From: Firmicutes bacterium HGW-Firmicutes-10
GTDB taxonomy: Bacteria; Bacillota_I; Bacilli_A; Erysipelotrichales; Erysipelotrichaceae
DNA: 15,723 bases
Assembly: GCA_002841605.1 (NCBI GenBank)
Contig: PHAF01000027.1
Coordinates: 1 to 15,723 of the forward strand
Direction of reading: 5' to 3'
This document shows, piece by piece, positions 1-6,458 of this stretch. The position numbers and the translations under genes are program-made. How positions within the stretch are numbered: position 1 is the stretch's first letter; every line of letters starts with the position of its first letter. Under the pieces are notes generated by a model. That model saw only the letters and a program-made list of their open reading frames with translations, did not search any database and was not told the DNA's origin.

Positions 1-278
1 TCATGGGTTTCAATATACCAAAGCGAACACTTTGTGGCCAAGTAGAAACTGTCACGCGGATACTTTTTCAGTACTTCACCGACAAACAATTCGCTTTCCT
101 GTTCATGATATGGGTAAGCTGTGTCGATGTATGTCACACCTTCTTTGATGGCTACATCCATCATTTCTTCCGCTTTGATACGATCGATTTTACCAGATTC
201 CAACAATGGAAAGCGCATGCATCCGAATCCCAACAACGAGGGCTTTATGCCCGGTTTTTTCATTTCACGATATTCCAT
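1..278 (-). CDS. Aldo/keto reductase, N-terminal part (runs off the window)
   Basis: Read on the minus strand this gives 92 codons beginning MEYREMKKPGIKPSLLGFG and leaving the window without a stop. The aldo/keto reductase signature is clear: an N-terminal strand with GFGCMRFP (residues 17-24), then IDTAYPYH with the catalytic D52 and Y57 region, and LATKC with the conserved lysine K83. These enzymes are cytoplasmic NAD(P)H-dependent oxidoreductases of the (beta/alpha)8 fold that reduce aldehydes or ketones; many prokaryotic members of this type also carry a C-terminal ferredoxin-like domain, which would lie outside the window. The ATG at 278-276 is preceded by AGGAGGTTAT (290-281), an excellent ribosome site, and by a TATAAT. 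The substrate cannot be told. The gene is separated from the upstream membrane-protein pair by a terminator, so it is its own unit. Confidence 0.9.
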   Translation of the reverse strand, partial: MEYREMKKPGIKPSLLGFGCMRFPLLESGKIDRIKAEEMMDVAIKEGVTYIDTAYPYHEQESELFVGEVLKKYPRDSFYLATKCSLWYIETH

Positions 279-301
279 AGATAACCTCCTGCTCTAGTAC
301 A

Positions 302-307
302 ATTATA
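302..307 (-). promoter_or_regulatory. Candidate -10 box for the aldo/keto reductase gene
   Basis: On the minus strand a perfect TATAAT lies 24 bases upstream of the aldo/keto reductase ATG, just before its AGGAGG site. No good -35 hexamer is present; the nearest TTG-containing hexamers are at poor spacing. It lies between the terminator of the preceding minus-strand unit and the gene, which supports a separate promoter. Confidence 0.5.
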
Positions 308-341
308 CCTTTAATTCACAAGAAGTGAGCAATGAATTAAA

Positions 342-361
342 AAACTGCCGAGAGGCAGTTT
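342..361 (-). terminator. Rho-independent terminator of the membrane-protein pair
   Basis: The minus strand reads AAACTGCC-TCTC-GGCAGTTT followed by further T residues (a run of six or more Ts). This is an 8-bp stem with a 4-base loop. The TAA stop of the 259-aa gene (362-360) sits in the upstream arm, so termination follows translation directly. Confidence 0.85.
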
Positions 362-1139
362 AGTTGAAGAACATGAAGTAGATAACGGCGATTGCGACTA
401 AGGCCAGCAATATAAAAATTGACTTAAGAGATTGTTTGGTCTCCTTGATATAGTTATACGTCTTTTCAAATCCTTTGCGCTTATAGATGTTTTTCGATTT
501 TGGCTCGTTTTTGATATATTCCTTGACCATTCGGTGATCGTCCATATATTTCTTATAAGATTCAACGGAAGGACATACGGATTTATCTTTTACAGCAATG
601 AAAATCGTTTTCCAATCCAGTGTCGTACCTTCGCTGATCGGATCGAAATCCCGAATGGTGGAAGGACTGACCGTCGTCTTGATTTCATCCTTCACAAAAT
701 TAGGATCGCGCTTGTATACAACCAAGGTACGGGGGGTCGTCATAAACTGAGCGACCATCGCGGTCATACGATCGAATGCCGCATGGATTTTAACCGGGTC
801 AGTCGTAACCAAAGACGGGAAATCCAATGTTAAAAAGGATTCAGCTTTTTCAATAAAGCCATCTGCACTTCTTGCAGACTCAACTGCCGCATATTCACGG
901 AAATCCGTATTGATGTAATAACGGGATTTAATATTGGCTTCCGCTGATTTGACGAAATGGACCAAAAGCTTGGTTGCCTCTTCTTTGGATAATTTAGATA
1001 AGAGTTCTTTTACCTCATCAACCAAATCTTCGATTTTTTTATACGGGGTAAATGCGTACGCTTCATCGACATATACCTCTTCATAATCAAGATTTTGATA
1101 AGTGGAAATCAGTTCAAACATTTCTTTAAAATCTTTCAT
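360..1139 (-). CDS. Unrecognised tail-anchored membrane protein (259 aa)
   Basis: I do not recognise this family. The protein is 259 aa: a long hydrophilic part rich in charged residues (about 1-238), then one strongly hydrophobic segment (about 240-257, SIFILLALVAIAVIYF) two residues from the C-terminus. No signal peptide is present. This is the layout of a C-terminally anchored protein whose bulk faces the cytoplasm. Residues 34-68 look helical and may form a coiled coil (repeated Leu/Val with Lys/Glu). No catalytic motif is evident. The ATG at 1139 follows the stop of the 180-aa membrane protein by three bases, with AAAGGAAAA in the end of that gene as ribosome site, so the two are translated from one message and probably work together. 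The stop lies inside the terminator hairpin. Confidence 0.8.
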   Translation of the reverse strand: MKDFKEMFELISTYQNLDYEEVYVDEAYAFTPYKKIEDLVDEVKELLSKLSKEEATKLLVHFVKSAEANIKSRYYINTDFREYAAVESARSADGFIEKAESFLTLDFPSLVTTDPVKIHAAFDRMTAMVAQFMTTPRTLVVYKRDPNFVKDEIKTTVSPSTIRDFDPISEGTTLDWKTIFIAVKDKSVCPSVESYKKYMDDHRMVKEYIKNEPKSKNIYKRKGFEKTYNYIKETKQSLKSIFILLALVAIAVIYFMFFN

Positions 1140-1142
1140 ACA

Positions 1143-1685
1143 TTATTTTCCTTTCTTGCGCAACGACTGCACATAAATCAGGATACCCACCTGATATAAA
1201 CCAAAGACTGCGATGGCCATCATACCAAAGAAATACAATGGCTGATAATCTCCGACAAAAGCTCCTGCGATAGCCGCAACAGTTATTGCGATATAGGAGA
1301 AAATGCGGATATTGACGATTTTATAAGATTCATCCAAATGTGTCTGAATAAATCCGATCCTTTTGGAAGGTGTGAAATTTAACTGCAAAGGAAATGAGCG
1401 GATCTTGAAGAAGTAAAACCACGCTTCAACTAATCCAAGAGCCAGTACTCCCGATCCTACAGTCAACAGTAAGTCCTCATCGGTTATGACCATGGCCATC
1501 AATGATACAAACAAAACTATAAATATGCGATAGTGATAAATCTGGATTTGCTTGACATCATCTTTTGTGACCTGGTATGCCTTCTTTAGCATCGGCCGAT
1601 AGTAGATAAGACGATGTTGTTTTCCTTTGAATATATTGATTCTCTGATACTGCGCTTCGATTTCTGTCATTTTAACATTAGGCAT
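1143..1685 (-). CDS. Unrecognised four-helix integral membrane protein (180 aa)
   Basis: I do not recognise this family. The 180-aa protein has a basic, hydrophilic N-terminus (1-50) and four likely membrane segments at about 52-68, 72-94, 126-146 and 149-172, with a basic loop between helices 2 and 3 (IRSFPLQLNFTPSKRIG) and a basic C-terminus (RKKGK). By the positive-inside rule both ends and the central loop should be cytoplasmic. The ATG at 1685 has AGAGGTG at 8 bases. It is the first gene of a two-gene minus-strand unit with the tail-anchored protein that follows, and is divergent from the DUF1638 gene. Nothing links it functionally to the central locus. Confidence 0.8.
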   Translation of the reverse strand: MPNVKMTEIEAQYQRINIFKGKQHRLIYYRPMLKKAYQVTKDDVKQIQIYHYRIFIVLFVSLMAMVITDEDLLLTVGSGVLALGLVEAWFYFFKIRSFPLQLNFTPSKRIGFIQTHLDESYKIVNIRIFSYIAITVAAIAGAFVGDYQPLYFFGMMAIAVFGLYQVGILIYVQSLRKKGK

Positions 1686-1708
1686 TGGATGAGCACCTCT
1701 CTACCGAT

Positions 1709-1714
1709 ATTATA
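1709..1714 (-). promoter_or_regulatory. Candidate -10 box for the membrane-protein pair
   Basis: TATAAT on the minus strand, 24 bases upstream of the ATG at 1685. A weak -35 candidate, TTTTAA (1737-1732), is at 17-base spacing. Confidence 0.5.
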
Positions 1715-1740
1715 CTGTATTGTCGGTTTATTTAAAAGAA

Positions 1741-1769
1741 TCGCAAAGTCTATTTGAATGTTTTTGCAA
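1741..1769. promoter_or_regulatory. Possible operator: separated inverted half-sites CGCAAA / TTTGCAA
   Basis: TCGCAAA (1741-1747) and TTTGCAA (1763-1769) form an imperfect inverted repeat across 15 bases. It lies between the two divergent promoters, immediately upstream of the plus-strand TATAAT. This would suit a repressor site controlling one or both directions. In AT-rich intergenic DNA such a match can occur by chance. Confidence 0.2.
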
Positions 1770-1782
1770 TATTTAGTAAACT

Positions 1783-1788
1783 TATAAT
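1783..1788 (+). promoter_or_regulatory. Candidate -10 box of the DUF1638-hxlA-hxlB unit
   Basis: A perfect TATAAT 29 bases upstream of the DUF1638 ATG. The -35 region is poor: TTTTTG at 16 bases is the best-spaced match, which suggests an activator-dependent or weak promoter. Confidence 0.5.
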
Positions 1789-1817
1789 AGAATATGCAAG
1801 AATGAAGGTTGAAATCT

Positions 1818-2495
1818 ATGAAAAAGGCTATCATCAGCTGTGCAGTTTTCGAACCCTATCTGAAGCATCTGCTATTAAACAGAGACGATATTTCTTCAAT
1901 CGTTTTTTTAGAAGTGAAGCAACATAATCATCCTGAACAATTAGCTATCCTTCTTCAAGAAGAAATCAATAAAATCCATGATGTTGATGAGATTTTGGTC
2001 ATGTACGGTTTATGCGGGAATGCCATTTTACCTTTAAAAAGTTCGGGTATACCCATCCGGTTATTGAAAGTTCATGACTGTGGAATGGTGCTTGCGGGAA
2101 GCCGGCAACGATACAAAGAGCTGTTTGCCCATCGGTTAAGTCAAAGTTATGCTTGTGCGGCATATGATGTATTGGACAGTGTGGAGAATTACCGGATGTC
2201 TTTGGAGTACTTGCGTATCAAGCAGGAGTACGGTGAAGAAAATGCGGAGTATGTCCTTGAGATGTTACATAAGCCGAAAAATGAGACGACGGTTTACTTT
2301 GACTTTGGACTTGATGAAGATCAGCGGTTTCTGAATAAAAACCAAGGTCGACCGTTGGAGGTCGTTGCCGGGGGATTGCAGATGATGCAAGACTTCATCG
2401 ATGGAAAAGATAAAGATTCCGTTGTGCTTAATAAAAATGAGGAATTGTTTGCGCTATATGATTTGGACGAGGTTTTCGTCAGTAAGGAGAAATGA
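1818..2495 (+). CDS. DUF1638-family protein
   Basis: This 225-aa protein matches the DUF1638 pattern as I know it: a cysteine near the start (ACAV-type, here ISCAV, C8), a central YGLCGNA (63-69), then VHDCGMVLAGSRQRY (85-99), which is the family's most conserved stretch. DUF1638 proteins have no proven reaction. They are often found beside corrinoid proteins and methyltransferases in methanogens and anaerobic bacteria, and their Cys/His pattern could bind a metal; the latter is inference. I chose the ATG at 1818 (AAGG 9 bases upstream) over an in-frame TTG at 1809. The gene opens the unit with hxlA and hxlB, and its stop is one base from the hxlA start. Its closeness to the corrinoid operon downstream fits the family's usual company. 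Confidence 0.75.
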   Translation: MKKAIISCAVFEPYLKHLLLNRDDISSIVFLEVKQHNHPEQLAILLQEEINKIHDVDEILVMYGLCGNAILPLKSSGIPIRLLKVHDCGMVLAGSRQRYKELFAHRLSQSYACAAYDVLDSVENYRMSLEYLRIKQEYGEENAEYVLEMLHKPKNETTVYFDFGLDEDQRFLNKNQGRPLEVVAGGLQMMQDFIDGKDKDSVVLNKNEELFALYDLDEVFVSKEK

Positions 2496-2496
2496 C

Positions 2497-3129
2497 ATGA
2501 AGTTGCAACTTGCGTTGGATGTTTGTTCGATTGAAGAGGGATTGAGATTGGTTGAATCGGTCGTTGATTATATCGATATCATTGAAATCGGGACACCGCT
2601 GATCATTGAGCACGGACTTTATCCGGTCGTTCTGTTTAAGGAAGCATTTCCACACAAAATGATCCTGGCCGATGCAAAAATCATGGATGCCGGAGAACAT
2701 GAGGCAAACTTGTGTTTTGCTAAGGGTGCGGATATCGTTACGGTGTTGGGTGTGGCCCATAACAGCACGATTGCCGGTGTCGTCAAAGCCGCAAAAACTT
2801 ATGGCAAACAGGTAATGGTTGATATGATCGATGTGATCGACATTCAGTTTAGGGCTCAGGAAGTTGAACGATTGGGTGTGGACTATGTGTGCGTGCACAC
2901 AGCATTTGATATTCAATCGACCGGAGTTAATCCGTTGGATGAACTTCGATTGATCAATGAAGTTTTGAGTCAGGGAAAAGCAGCGGTAGCCGGTGGCGTA
3001 AAGGTTACGACGGTGAAAGATATCGTTAAAGAAAACCCGGAAATCATCGTGGTCGGCGGGGGAATTACCTCTCAATCCGATCCGGTAGTGTCGGCCAAAC
3101 GAATCAAGGAAATCATGGAGGGAAAGTAA
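2497..3129 (+). CDS. hxlA: 3-hexulose-6-phosphate synthase
   Basis: This 210-aa cytoplasmic TIM-barrel enzyme of the orotidine-monophosphate-decarboxylase superfamily would condense formaldehyde with D-ribulose 5-phosphate to D-arabino-3-hexulose 6-phosphate, or run in reverse. Signatures: LALD with D8, E30, the Mg-binding run DAKIMDAGE (59-67), TVLGVAHNSTI (82-92), VDMI (108-111), VHTAFDIQ with H134 (133-140), VAGG (164-167) and VGGGIT (186-191). The DAKIMDAGE wording and the VHTxxDxQ motif favour hexulose-phosphate synthase over the sister 3-keto-L-gulonate-6-phosphate decarboxylase. Length is normal. The ATG at 2497 follows AAGGAG; an in-frame ATG at 2401 lies inside the previous gene and adds an unrelated leader. 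Its stop abuts hxlB, the isomerase for its product. Confidence 0.88.
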   Translation: MKLQLALDVCSIEEGLRLVESVVDYIDIIEIGTPLIIEHGLYPVVLFKEAFPHKMILADAKIMDAGEHEANLCFAKGADIVTVLGVAHNSTIAGVVKAAKTYGKQVMVDMIDVIDIQFRAQEVERLGVDYVCVHTAFDIQSTGVNPLDELRLINEVLSQGKAAVAGGVKVTTVKDIVKENPEIIVVGGGITSQSDPVVSAKRIKEIMEGK

Positions 3130-3690
3130 ATGAATGCCAGAGAAAAAGCGTTGTTGGTCGTATCAGAATTAAGAGAAGCGTTGATGCGCATTCCTTTGGG
3201 ACTGACCGAAGAAGTTTGTGATGTGTTGTTGAAGGCGGATGAGATTTTTGTGGCTGGGGCTGGGCGAAGCGGTCTTATGGCGCGGGCTTTCTGTATGCGC
3301 TTGATGCATTTGGGCCTGCGCAGTTATATGGTCGGGGAAGTCGTTACGCCGAATTTGCGAAGCAGTGGCGTTTTGGTGATATGTTCGGGATCAGGGGAGA
3401 CCAAAAGTCTGGTGTCCATGGCTGAGAAAGCTGTTTCACTAGGGGCTCCCATCGTTTTGGTTACTATCAATCCGGATTCAACGGTCGGAAAGTTGGCGAG
3501 CGTCATCGTGAAGATCGATGCACCATCACCCAAAGCCCTTAAAGAAGGGGATATCGTCTCAATTCAACCTATGGGAAACCTATTTGAACAAAGTTTGTTA
3601 TTGTACTTAGACATCGTGATCATGGTACTGATGGATCGGATGAATATCGATAAAAACAATATGTTCTCGCGTCATGCGAACCTAGAATGA
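3130..3690 (+). CDS. hxlB: 6-phospho-3-hexuloisomerase
   Basis: This 186-aa SIS-domain protein interconverts 3-hexulose 6-phosphate and fructose 6-phosphate, the second step of the ribulose-monophosphate route. The SIS fold is visible as VAGAGRSGLMARAF (41-54), ICSGSGET (84-91, phosphate-binding serines and threonine), and the catalytic-region NLFEQ with E153. The C-terminal MFSRHANLE is a hallmark of this isomerase family. Length is typical. Its ATG directly abuts the hxlA TAA, and the ribosome site GGAGGGAAAG is in the end of hxlA, so the pair is translationally linked. In heterotrophs the pair serves formaldehyde detoxification or, in reverse, ribulose 5-phosphate supply. A terminator follows three bases after the stop. 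Confidence 0.92.
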   Translation: MNAREKALLVVSELREALMRIPLGLTEEVCDVLLKADEIFVAGAGRSGLMARAFCMRLMHLGLRSYMVGEVVTPNLRSSGVLVICSGSGETKSLVSMAEKAVSLGAPIVLVTINPDSTVGKLASVIVKIDAPSPKALKEGDIVSIQPMGNLFEQSLLLYLDIVIMVLMDRMNIDKNNMFSRHANLE

Positions 3691-3692
3691 TC

Positions 3693-3713
3693 AAGCCGGA
3701 CTTCCGGCTTTTT
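3693..3713 (+). terminator. Rho-independent terminator after hxlB
   Basis: AAGCCGG-ACTT-CCGGCTT then TTT: a 7-bp GC-rich stem with a 4-base loop and a T run of five, starting 3 bases after the hxlB stop. Confidence 0.9.
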
Positions 3714-3720
3714 GATTGAA

Positions 3721-3750
3721 AATGAAAGAATATGAAAGATAATGACAATT
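3721..3750 (+). repeat. Three 10-base phased direct repeats upstream of nanE
   Basis: Consecutive 10-base units AATGAAAGAA, TATGAAAGAT and AATGACAATT share the core ATGAAAGA/ATGACAAT and repeat at one DNA helical turn. They end five bases before the -35 hexamer of the nanE promoter, the usual place for an activator site. Function is inferred only from position and phasing. Confidence 0.35.
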
Positions 3751-3755
3751 ATTTG

Positions 3756-3784
3756 TTGTGTTTGAATGCTTTCTGACCTATAAT
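3756..3784 (+). promoter_or_regulatory. Promoter of nanE
   Basis: -35 TTGTGT (3756-3761), 17-base spacer, -10 TATAAT (3779-3784). This is the best sigma-A-type promoter in the window. Transcription would start near 3791, about 20 bases before the ATG. Confidence 0.65.
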
Positions 3785-3810
3785 AAAGATAGAATATGAA
3801 GGAGATTGTT

Positions 3811-4560
3811 ATGCCAAGAAGAACAAGTGAAATCATTGAAAAGATGAAGGGTGGTCTGATCGTATCGTGTCAGGCATACCCGGATGAACCGATTTATACC
3901 GAAGATATCGTATTGGTCATGGCACGGGCCGCCCTGTGGGCTGGGGCTGTTGGTATTCGGGCGAATTCGCCTCGCGATATCCGTCTGATCAAAAGTGAAA
4001 TCGACTTACCGATCATTGCCCTGTATAAAATGTGGTTTGAAAACACCGATGTCTTTATCACGCCAACGCTGGACGCATGCAAACAACTGATTGAAGCCGG
4101 AGCGGATATCATAGCGTTGGACTGTACCTTTCAAATCAATCATGAAGGTAAAAGAGCCATTGAGTTATTACCGAAATTAAAAGAAGCTTATCCGGATGTC
4201 TTGGTATTTGCGGATGTTTCGACCATCGAGGAAGCACGTGAAGCCGTTCGTTTGGGTGCGGATATCGTTGCTCCGACGTTATATGGTTACACCAAAGAAA
4301 CCGCTCATATTGAAGGTGCGGATTATCGAATGTTCGGTGAGTTTTGTCGGGAATTGAATGAAGATGCCTATGTGTTTATGGAAGGACATATTTACACACC
4401 GGAAGATGCAATGAAGTGCATTTTCTTAGGTGCACATGCGGTTGTGGTGGGTGGAGCGATCACGCGTCCGCACTTGACAGCCAAGCGCTATGTTGATTTG
4501 CTCAGCGGTTATCAGGACAATTGGCGCAATGCCGAGCGCAGTAAACACATACACAAATAA
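3811..4560 (+). CDS. nanE: N-acylglucosamine-6-phosphate 2-epimerase (NanE family)
   Basis: This 249-aa TIM-barrel protein matches NanE, which converts N-acetylmannosamine 6-phosphate to N-acetylglucosamine 6-phosphate in the cytoplasm. Seen: KGGLIVSCQA (13-22), GIRANSP (48-54), LPIIALYK with the likely catalytic K73, VFITPT (81-86), GADIIALD (97-104), APTLYGYT (154-161), a glutamate in MEGHIYTPE (190-198) and VVGGAITRP (212-220). Length is slightly above the usual 220-235 aa because of a charged C-terminal tail. The ATG at 3811 follows AAGGAG; an ATG at 3796 overlaps that ribosome site and is rejected. It is a single-gene unit with its own promoter and terminator. No N-acetylneuraminate lyase or ManNAc kinase is in the window, so its use here on another 2-epimerisable sugar phosphate is possible. 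Confidence 0.85.
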   Translation: MPRRTSEIIEKMKGGLIVSCQAYPDEPIYTEDIVLVMARAALWAGAVGIRANSPRDIRLIKSEIDLPIIALYKMWFENTDVFITPTLDACKQLIEAGADIIALDCTFQINHEGKRAIELLPKLKEAYPDVLVFADVSTIEEAREAVRLGADIVAPTLYGYTKETAHIEGADYRMFGEFCRELNEDAYVFMEGHIYTPEDAMKCIFLGAHAVVVGGAITRPHLTAKRYVDLLSGYQDNWRNAERSKHIHK

Positions 4561-4566
4561 TGAAGT

Positions 4567-4593
4567 AACTGACGGTTTTAACGTCAGTTTTTT
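4567..4593 (+). terminator. Rho-independent terminator after nanE
   Basis: AACTGACG-GTTTTAA-CGTCAGTT followed by a T run to 4593: an 8-bp stem, 7-base loop, six Ts. It begins six bases after the nanE stop and isolates nanE from the corrinoid operon. Confidence 0.9.
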
Positions 4594-4614
4594 GCATAAT
4601 TTATTAGTTTATTT

Positions 4615-4623
4615 TGCTATAAT
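4615..4623 (+). promoter_or_regulatory. Extended -10 promoter of the corrinoid/glycyl-radical operon
   Basis: TGCTATAAT is a full extended -10 element (TGnTATAAT). No good -35 is at 16-18 bases; TTGCAT (4592-4597) is at 20. The predicted start is near 4630, leaving a leader of about 38 bases that has no room for a cobalamin riboswitch. This is the only clear promoter before the nine-gene run to 14332. Confidence 0.6.
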
Positions 4624-4667
4624 ATGAATAGAAAAGAACTATATCATGGTCAAAAAGAGGAGGAACT

Positions 4668-5309
4668 ATGAGTCATCAAGAAATTCTGGCAAACATTCAG
4701 GAAAAGGTCATCAAGGGGAAAATCAAGGAAATCGAGCAGTTGTGTGTTTCGGCGCTTGAAGAGGGGTTGAGTGCCATGGAGATTTTGGAAGGCGGTTTAT
4801 TGATGGCGATGCAACGGGTGGCGGAAGCGTGGAAAAACGGCACAGCCTTTATTCCCGAAGTATTGATTACAGCACGGGCGATGAATATCGGTCTGAGTGT
4901 TTTAGAACCGCAGTTGGCTAAAGGAGAAAGAAAAAACCGGGGAAAAGTCGTGGTTGGAACCGTTTTGGACGATTTGCACGACATCGGCAAAAATCTGATC
5001 AGTCTGATGCTTAAGTCACGGGGATTTGAAATCGTTGATTTAGGTGTCAATGTCAAACCGGAAAAATTTGTGGATGCAATCAAAGAGCACAAACCTCAGG
5101 TTTTGTGTATGTCCGCACTGCTGACTACCTCCATGATTCATTTCAGAGAAGTAATCAGTGCTTTAGAGCAAGCCGGATTGCGTGAGGATTTGGTGGTTTG
5201 TGTCGGTGGTGCACCAGTGACTCAAGCCTATGCCAATCAAGTAAAAGCCGATGTATATACACCGGATGCCGTATCTTTAGCTGATCATCTTGAAGCGCGC
5301 TTTGCGTAA
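4668..5309 (+). CDS. Corrinoid (methyl-carrier) protein
   Basis: This 213-aa protein is a methyltransferase-associated corrinoid carrier of the MtaC/MtbC/MtgC type. Residues about 1-88 are the helical methionine-synthase-like cap; about 91-213 form the Rossmann-like B12 domain. The cobalt-binding motif DxHxxG is intact as DLHDIG (102-107), with H104 the lower axial ligand, followed downstream by CMSALLTTSM (147-156) and VGGAPV (179-184), which line the corrin tail pocket. It would accept a methyl group from the substrate via a dedicated methyltransferase and pass it to a second enzyme. It opens the operon, with a strong GAGGAGG site 4 bases before the ATG. Methyltransferase A starts 12 bases after its stop and the reactivase comes third, the standard company for such carriers. 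Confidence 0.93.
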   Translation: MSHQEILANIQEKVIKGKIKEIEQLCVSALEEGLSAMEILEGGLLMAMQRVAEAWKNGTAFIPEVLITARAMNIGLSVLEPQLAKGERKNRGKVVVGTVLDDLHDIGKNLISLMLKSRGFEIVDLGVNVKPEKFVDAIKEHKPQVLCMSALLTTSMIHFREVISALEQAGLREDLVVCVGGAPVTQAYANQVKADVYTPDAVSLADHLEARFA

Positions 5310-5321
5310 GGAGGTATACCT

Positions 5322-6458
5322 ATGCCATTGGATCAATCAAAATTTCCGAAAGCGAAGAAGAATCTTCTGAGTCGTGAGGAAGTAAAAGCACTGATTAAAG
5401 GAAAAGGGAATACCCGTCCGGCACAGTGCATCACTCCGGTACTGTATTTACCTTCGGAACAACCGTTTCGACAAAAAGATATGGAACTGATCATCGAGGA
5501 ATATCCGGATGATGCGGTATTCTTTGAGTATACCCGTCCGAAGAATTTCGGAAAACCGGGGGATCGCTATGTTTGGTGTGATGTTGCCAATGCCGATCCT
5601 TTGTTGCATAAAAATGAAGACGAAATCGGCATTGATGAAAAAACAGCCTTGGAATGGGAAGTCATCGAACAAATATCACCGGATGTACCGGATCCGTATT
5701 TTCCGGAATGTCTGGTTCAAGACTACTTTGAAGATGACGGCCGTTACCGCGGTATATTTTGGACACGTCTTTCCTTTGAACGTCTCTGGCACTTTAGAGG
5801 TATGACTAATACACTGATGGATTTCTATACCAATCCCGATGAAGTGAAAGCGCTGTTGCTTAAGTTGAGAAATATAATCTTTAAGGTTATTGATCGCTCC
5901 GTTGATGAGTATCACTTCGATGCGATTGCCTTCACCGATGATATCGGTATGCAGGACCGTCCGTTTTTCTCTGAGGATATCTTCTTGGAATTCATCAAAC
6001 CCCATTACAAAGAAGTCATCGACTATGCCCACAGTAAAGGCATGGACGTTTGGTTACATACCTGCGGGAACATTGAACCATTTATCCCTCATATGATTGA
6101 AATCGGTCTCGATGTTTTGCATCCGATTCAAAAATATTCGATGGACGAAGAAAAAATCATTGAACAATATCGTGATCAGATCTGCTTTTGGGCGGGAATG
6201 GAAGTTCAACGTATATTACCTTTTGGTACACCAGAAGACGTTTGTCAGGAAATGCGCTTTTTAATTGATACGTTCTATCTTCCGAATAAAGGCCGACTGG
6301 TGCTTTCCAGCGGCAACCGTTTCCGTCATGACATTCCGACCGAAAATATCCGGGCTTTCTTTGAAGAACTGTATGCCTATGGATCGTATGTTGAGAAGCA
6401 TGGTGTCGGTAAACATGAATCACCATCCAAAGGGCACACGGTTTTACCGGATCGCTGA
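5322..6458 (+). CDS. URO-D-family corrinoid methyltransferase A
   Basis: This 378-aa protein belongs to the uroporphyrinogen-decarboxylase-fold superfamily, which in corrinoid loci contains methyltransferases such as MtaA, MtbA and CmuA rather than haem enzymes. Signs: FTDDIGMQ (204-211), the zinc-type HxC in VWLHTCGN (H246, C248), LHPIQ (266-270), FWAGMEVQ (289-296) and LPFGTPEDV (299-307). The third cysteine ligand found in classical members is not in the expected C-terminal position, which reads LSSGNRF (328-334). It probably moves a methyl group between a substrate and the corrinoid protein encoded just upstream (12 bases apart, with TAAGGAGG formed over that gene's stop). It is a paralogue of the gene at 12417: both begin MPLD, keep the same spacing to the HxC motif and are nearly equal in length. 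Substrate is unknown; HemE is excluded by context and motifs. Confidence 0.85.
   Translation: MPLDQSKFPKAKKNLLSREEVKALIKGKGNTRPAQCITPVLYLPSEQPFRQKDMELIIEEYPDDAVFFEYTRPKNFGKPGDRYVWCDVANADPLLHKNEDEIGIDEKTALEWEVIEQISPDVPDPYFPECLVQDYFEDDGRYRGIFWTRLSFERLWHFRGMTNTLMDFYTNPDEVKALLLKLRNIIFKVIDRSVDEYHFDAIAFTDDIGMQDRPFFSEDIFLEFIKPHYKEVIDYAHSKGMDVWLHTCGNIEPFIPHMIEIGLDVLHPIQKYSMDEEKIIEQYRDQICFWAGMEVQRILPFGTPEDVCQEMRFLIDTFYLPNKGRLVLSSGNRFRHDIPTENIRAFFEELYAYGSYVEKHGVGKHESPSKGHTVLPDR

Noticed and set aside
3..284. Plus-strand open frame of 93 codons
   Set aside because: It is the antisense of the aldo/keto reductase gene, whose protein has clear family motifs on the minus strand.
1809..1817. TTG start for the DUF1638 gene
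   Set aside because: The ATG at 1818 has an AAGG site at normal spacing and yields the expected family N-terminus; the TTG would sit against that site.
2401..2496. Upstream ATG for hxlA
   Set aside because: It lies inside the DUF1638 gene and adds a leader unlike the family; the ATG at 2497 follows AAGGAG and starts at the first beta strand.
4594..4667. Cobalamin riboswitch before the corrinoid operon
   Set aside because: The leader between the nanE terminator and the ATG is too short and has no B12-box-like conserved sequence.
5322..6458. Annotation as haem-pathway uroporphyrinogen decarboxylase (HemE)
   Set aside because: The fold is shared, but the HxC metal motif, the presence of two paralogues and the operon with a corrinoid protein and reactivase fit methyltransferases; no haem gene is nearby.
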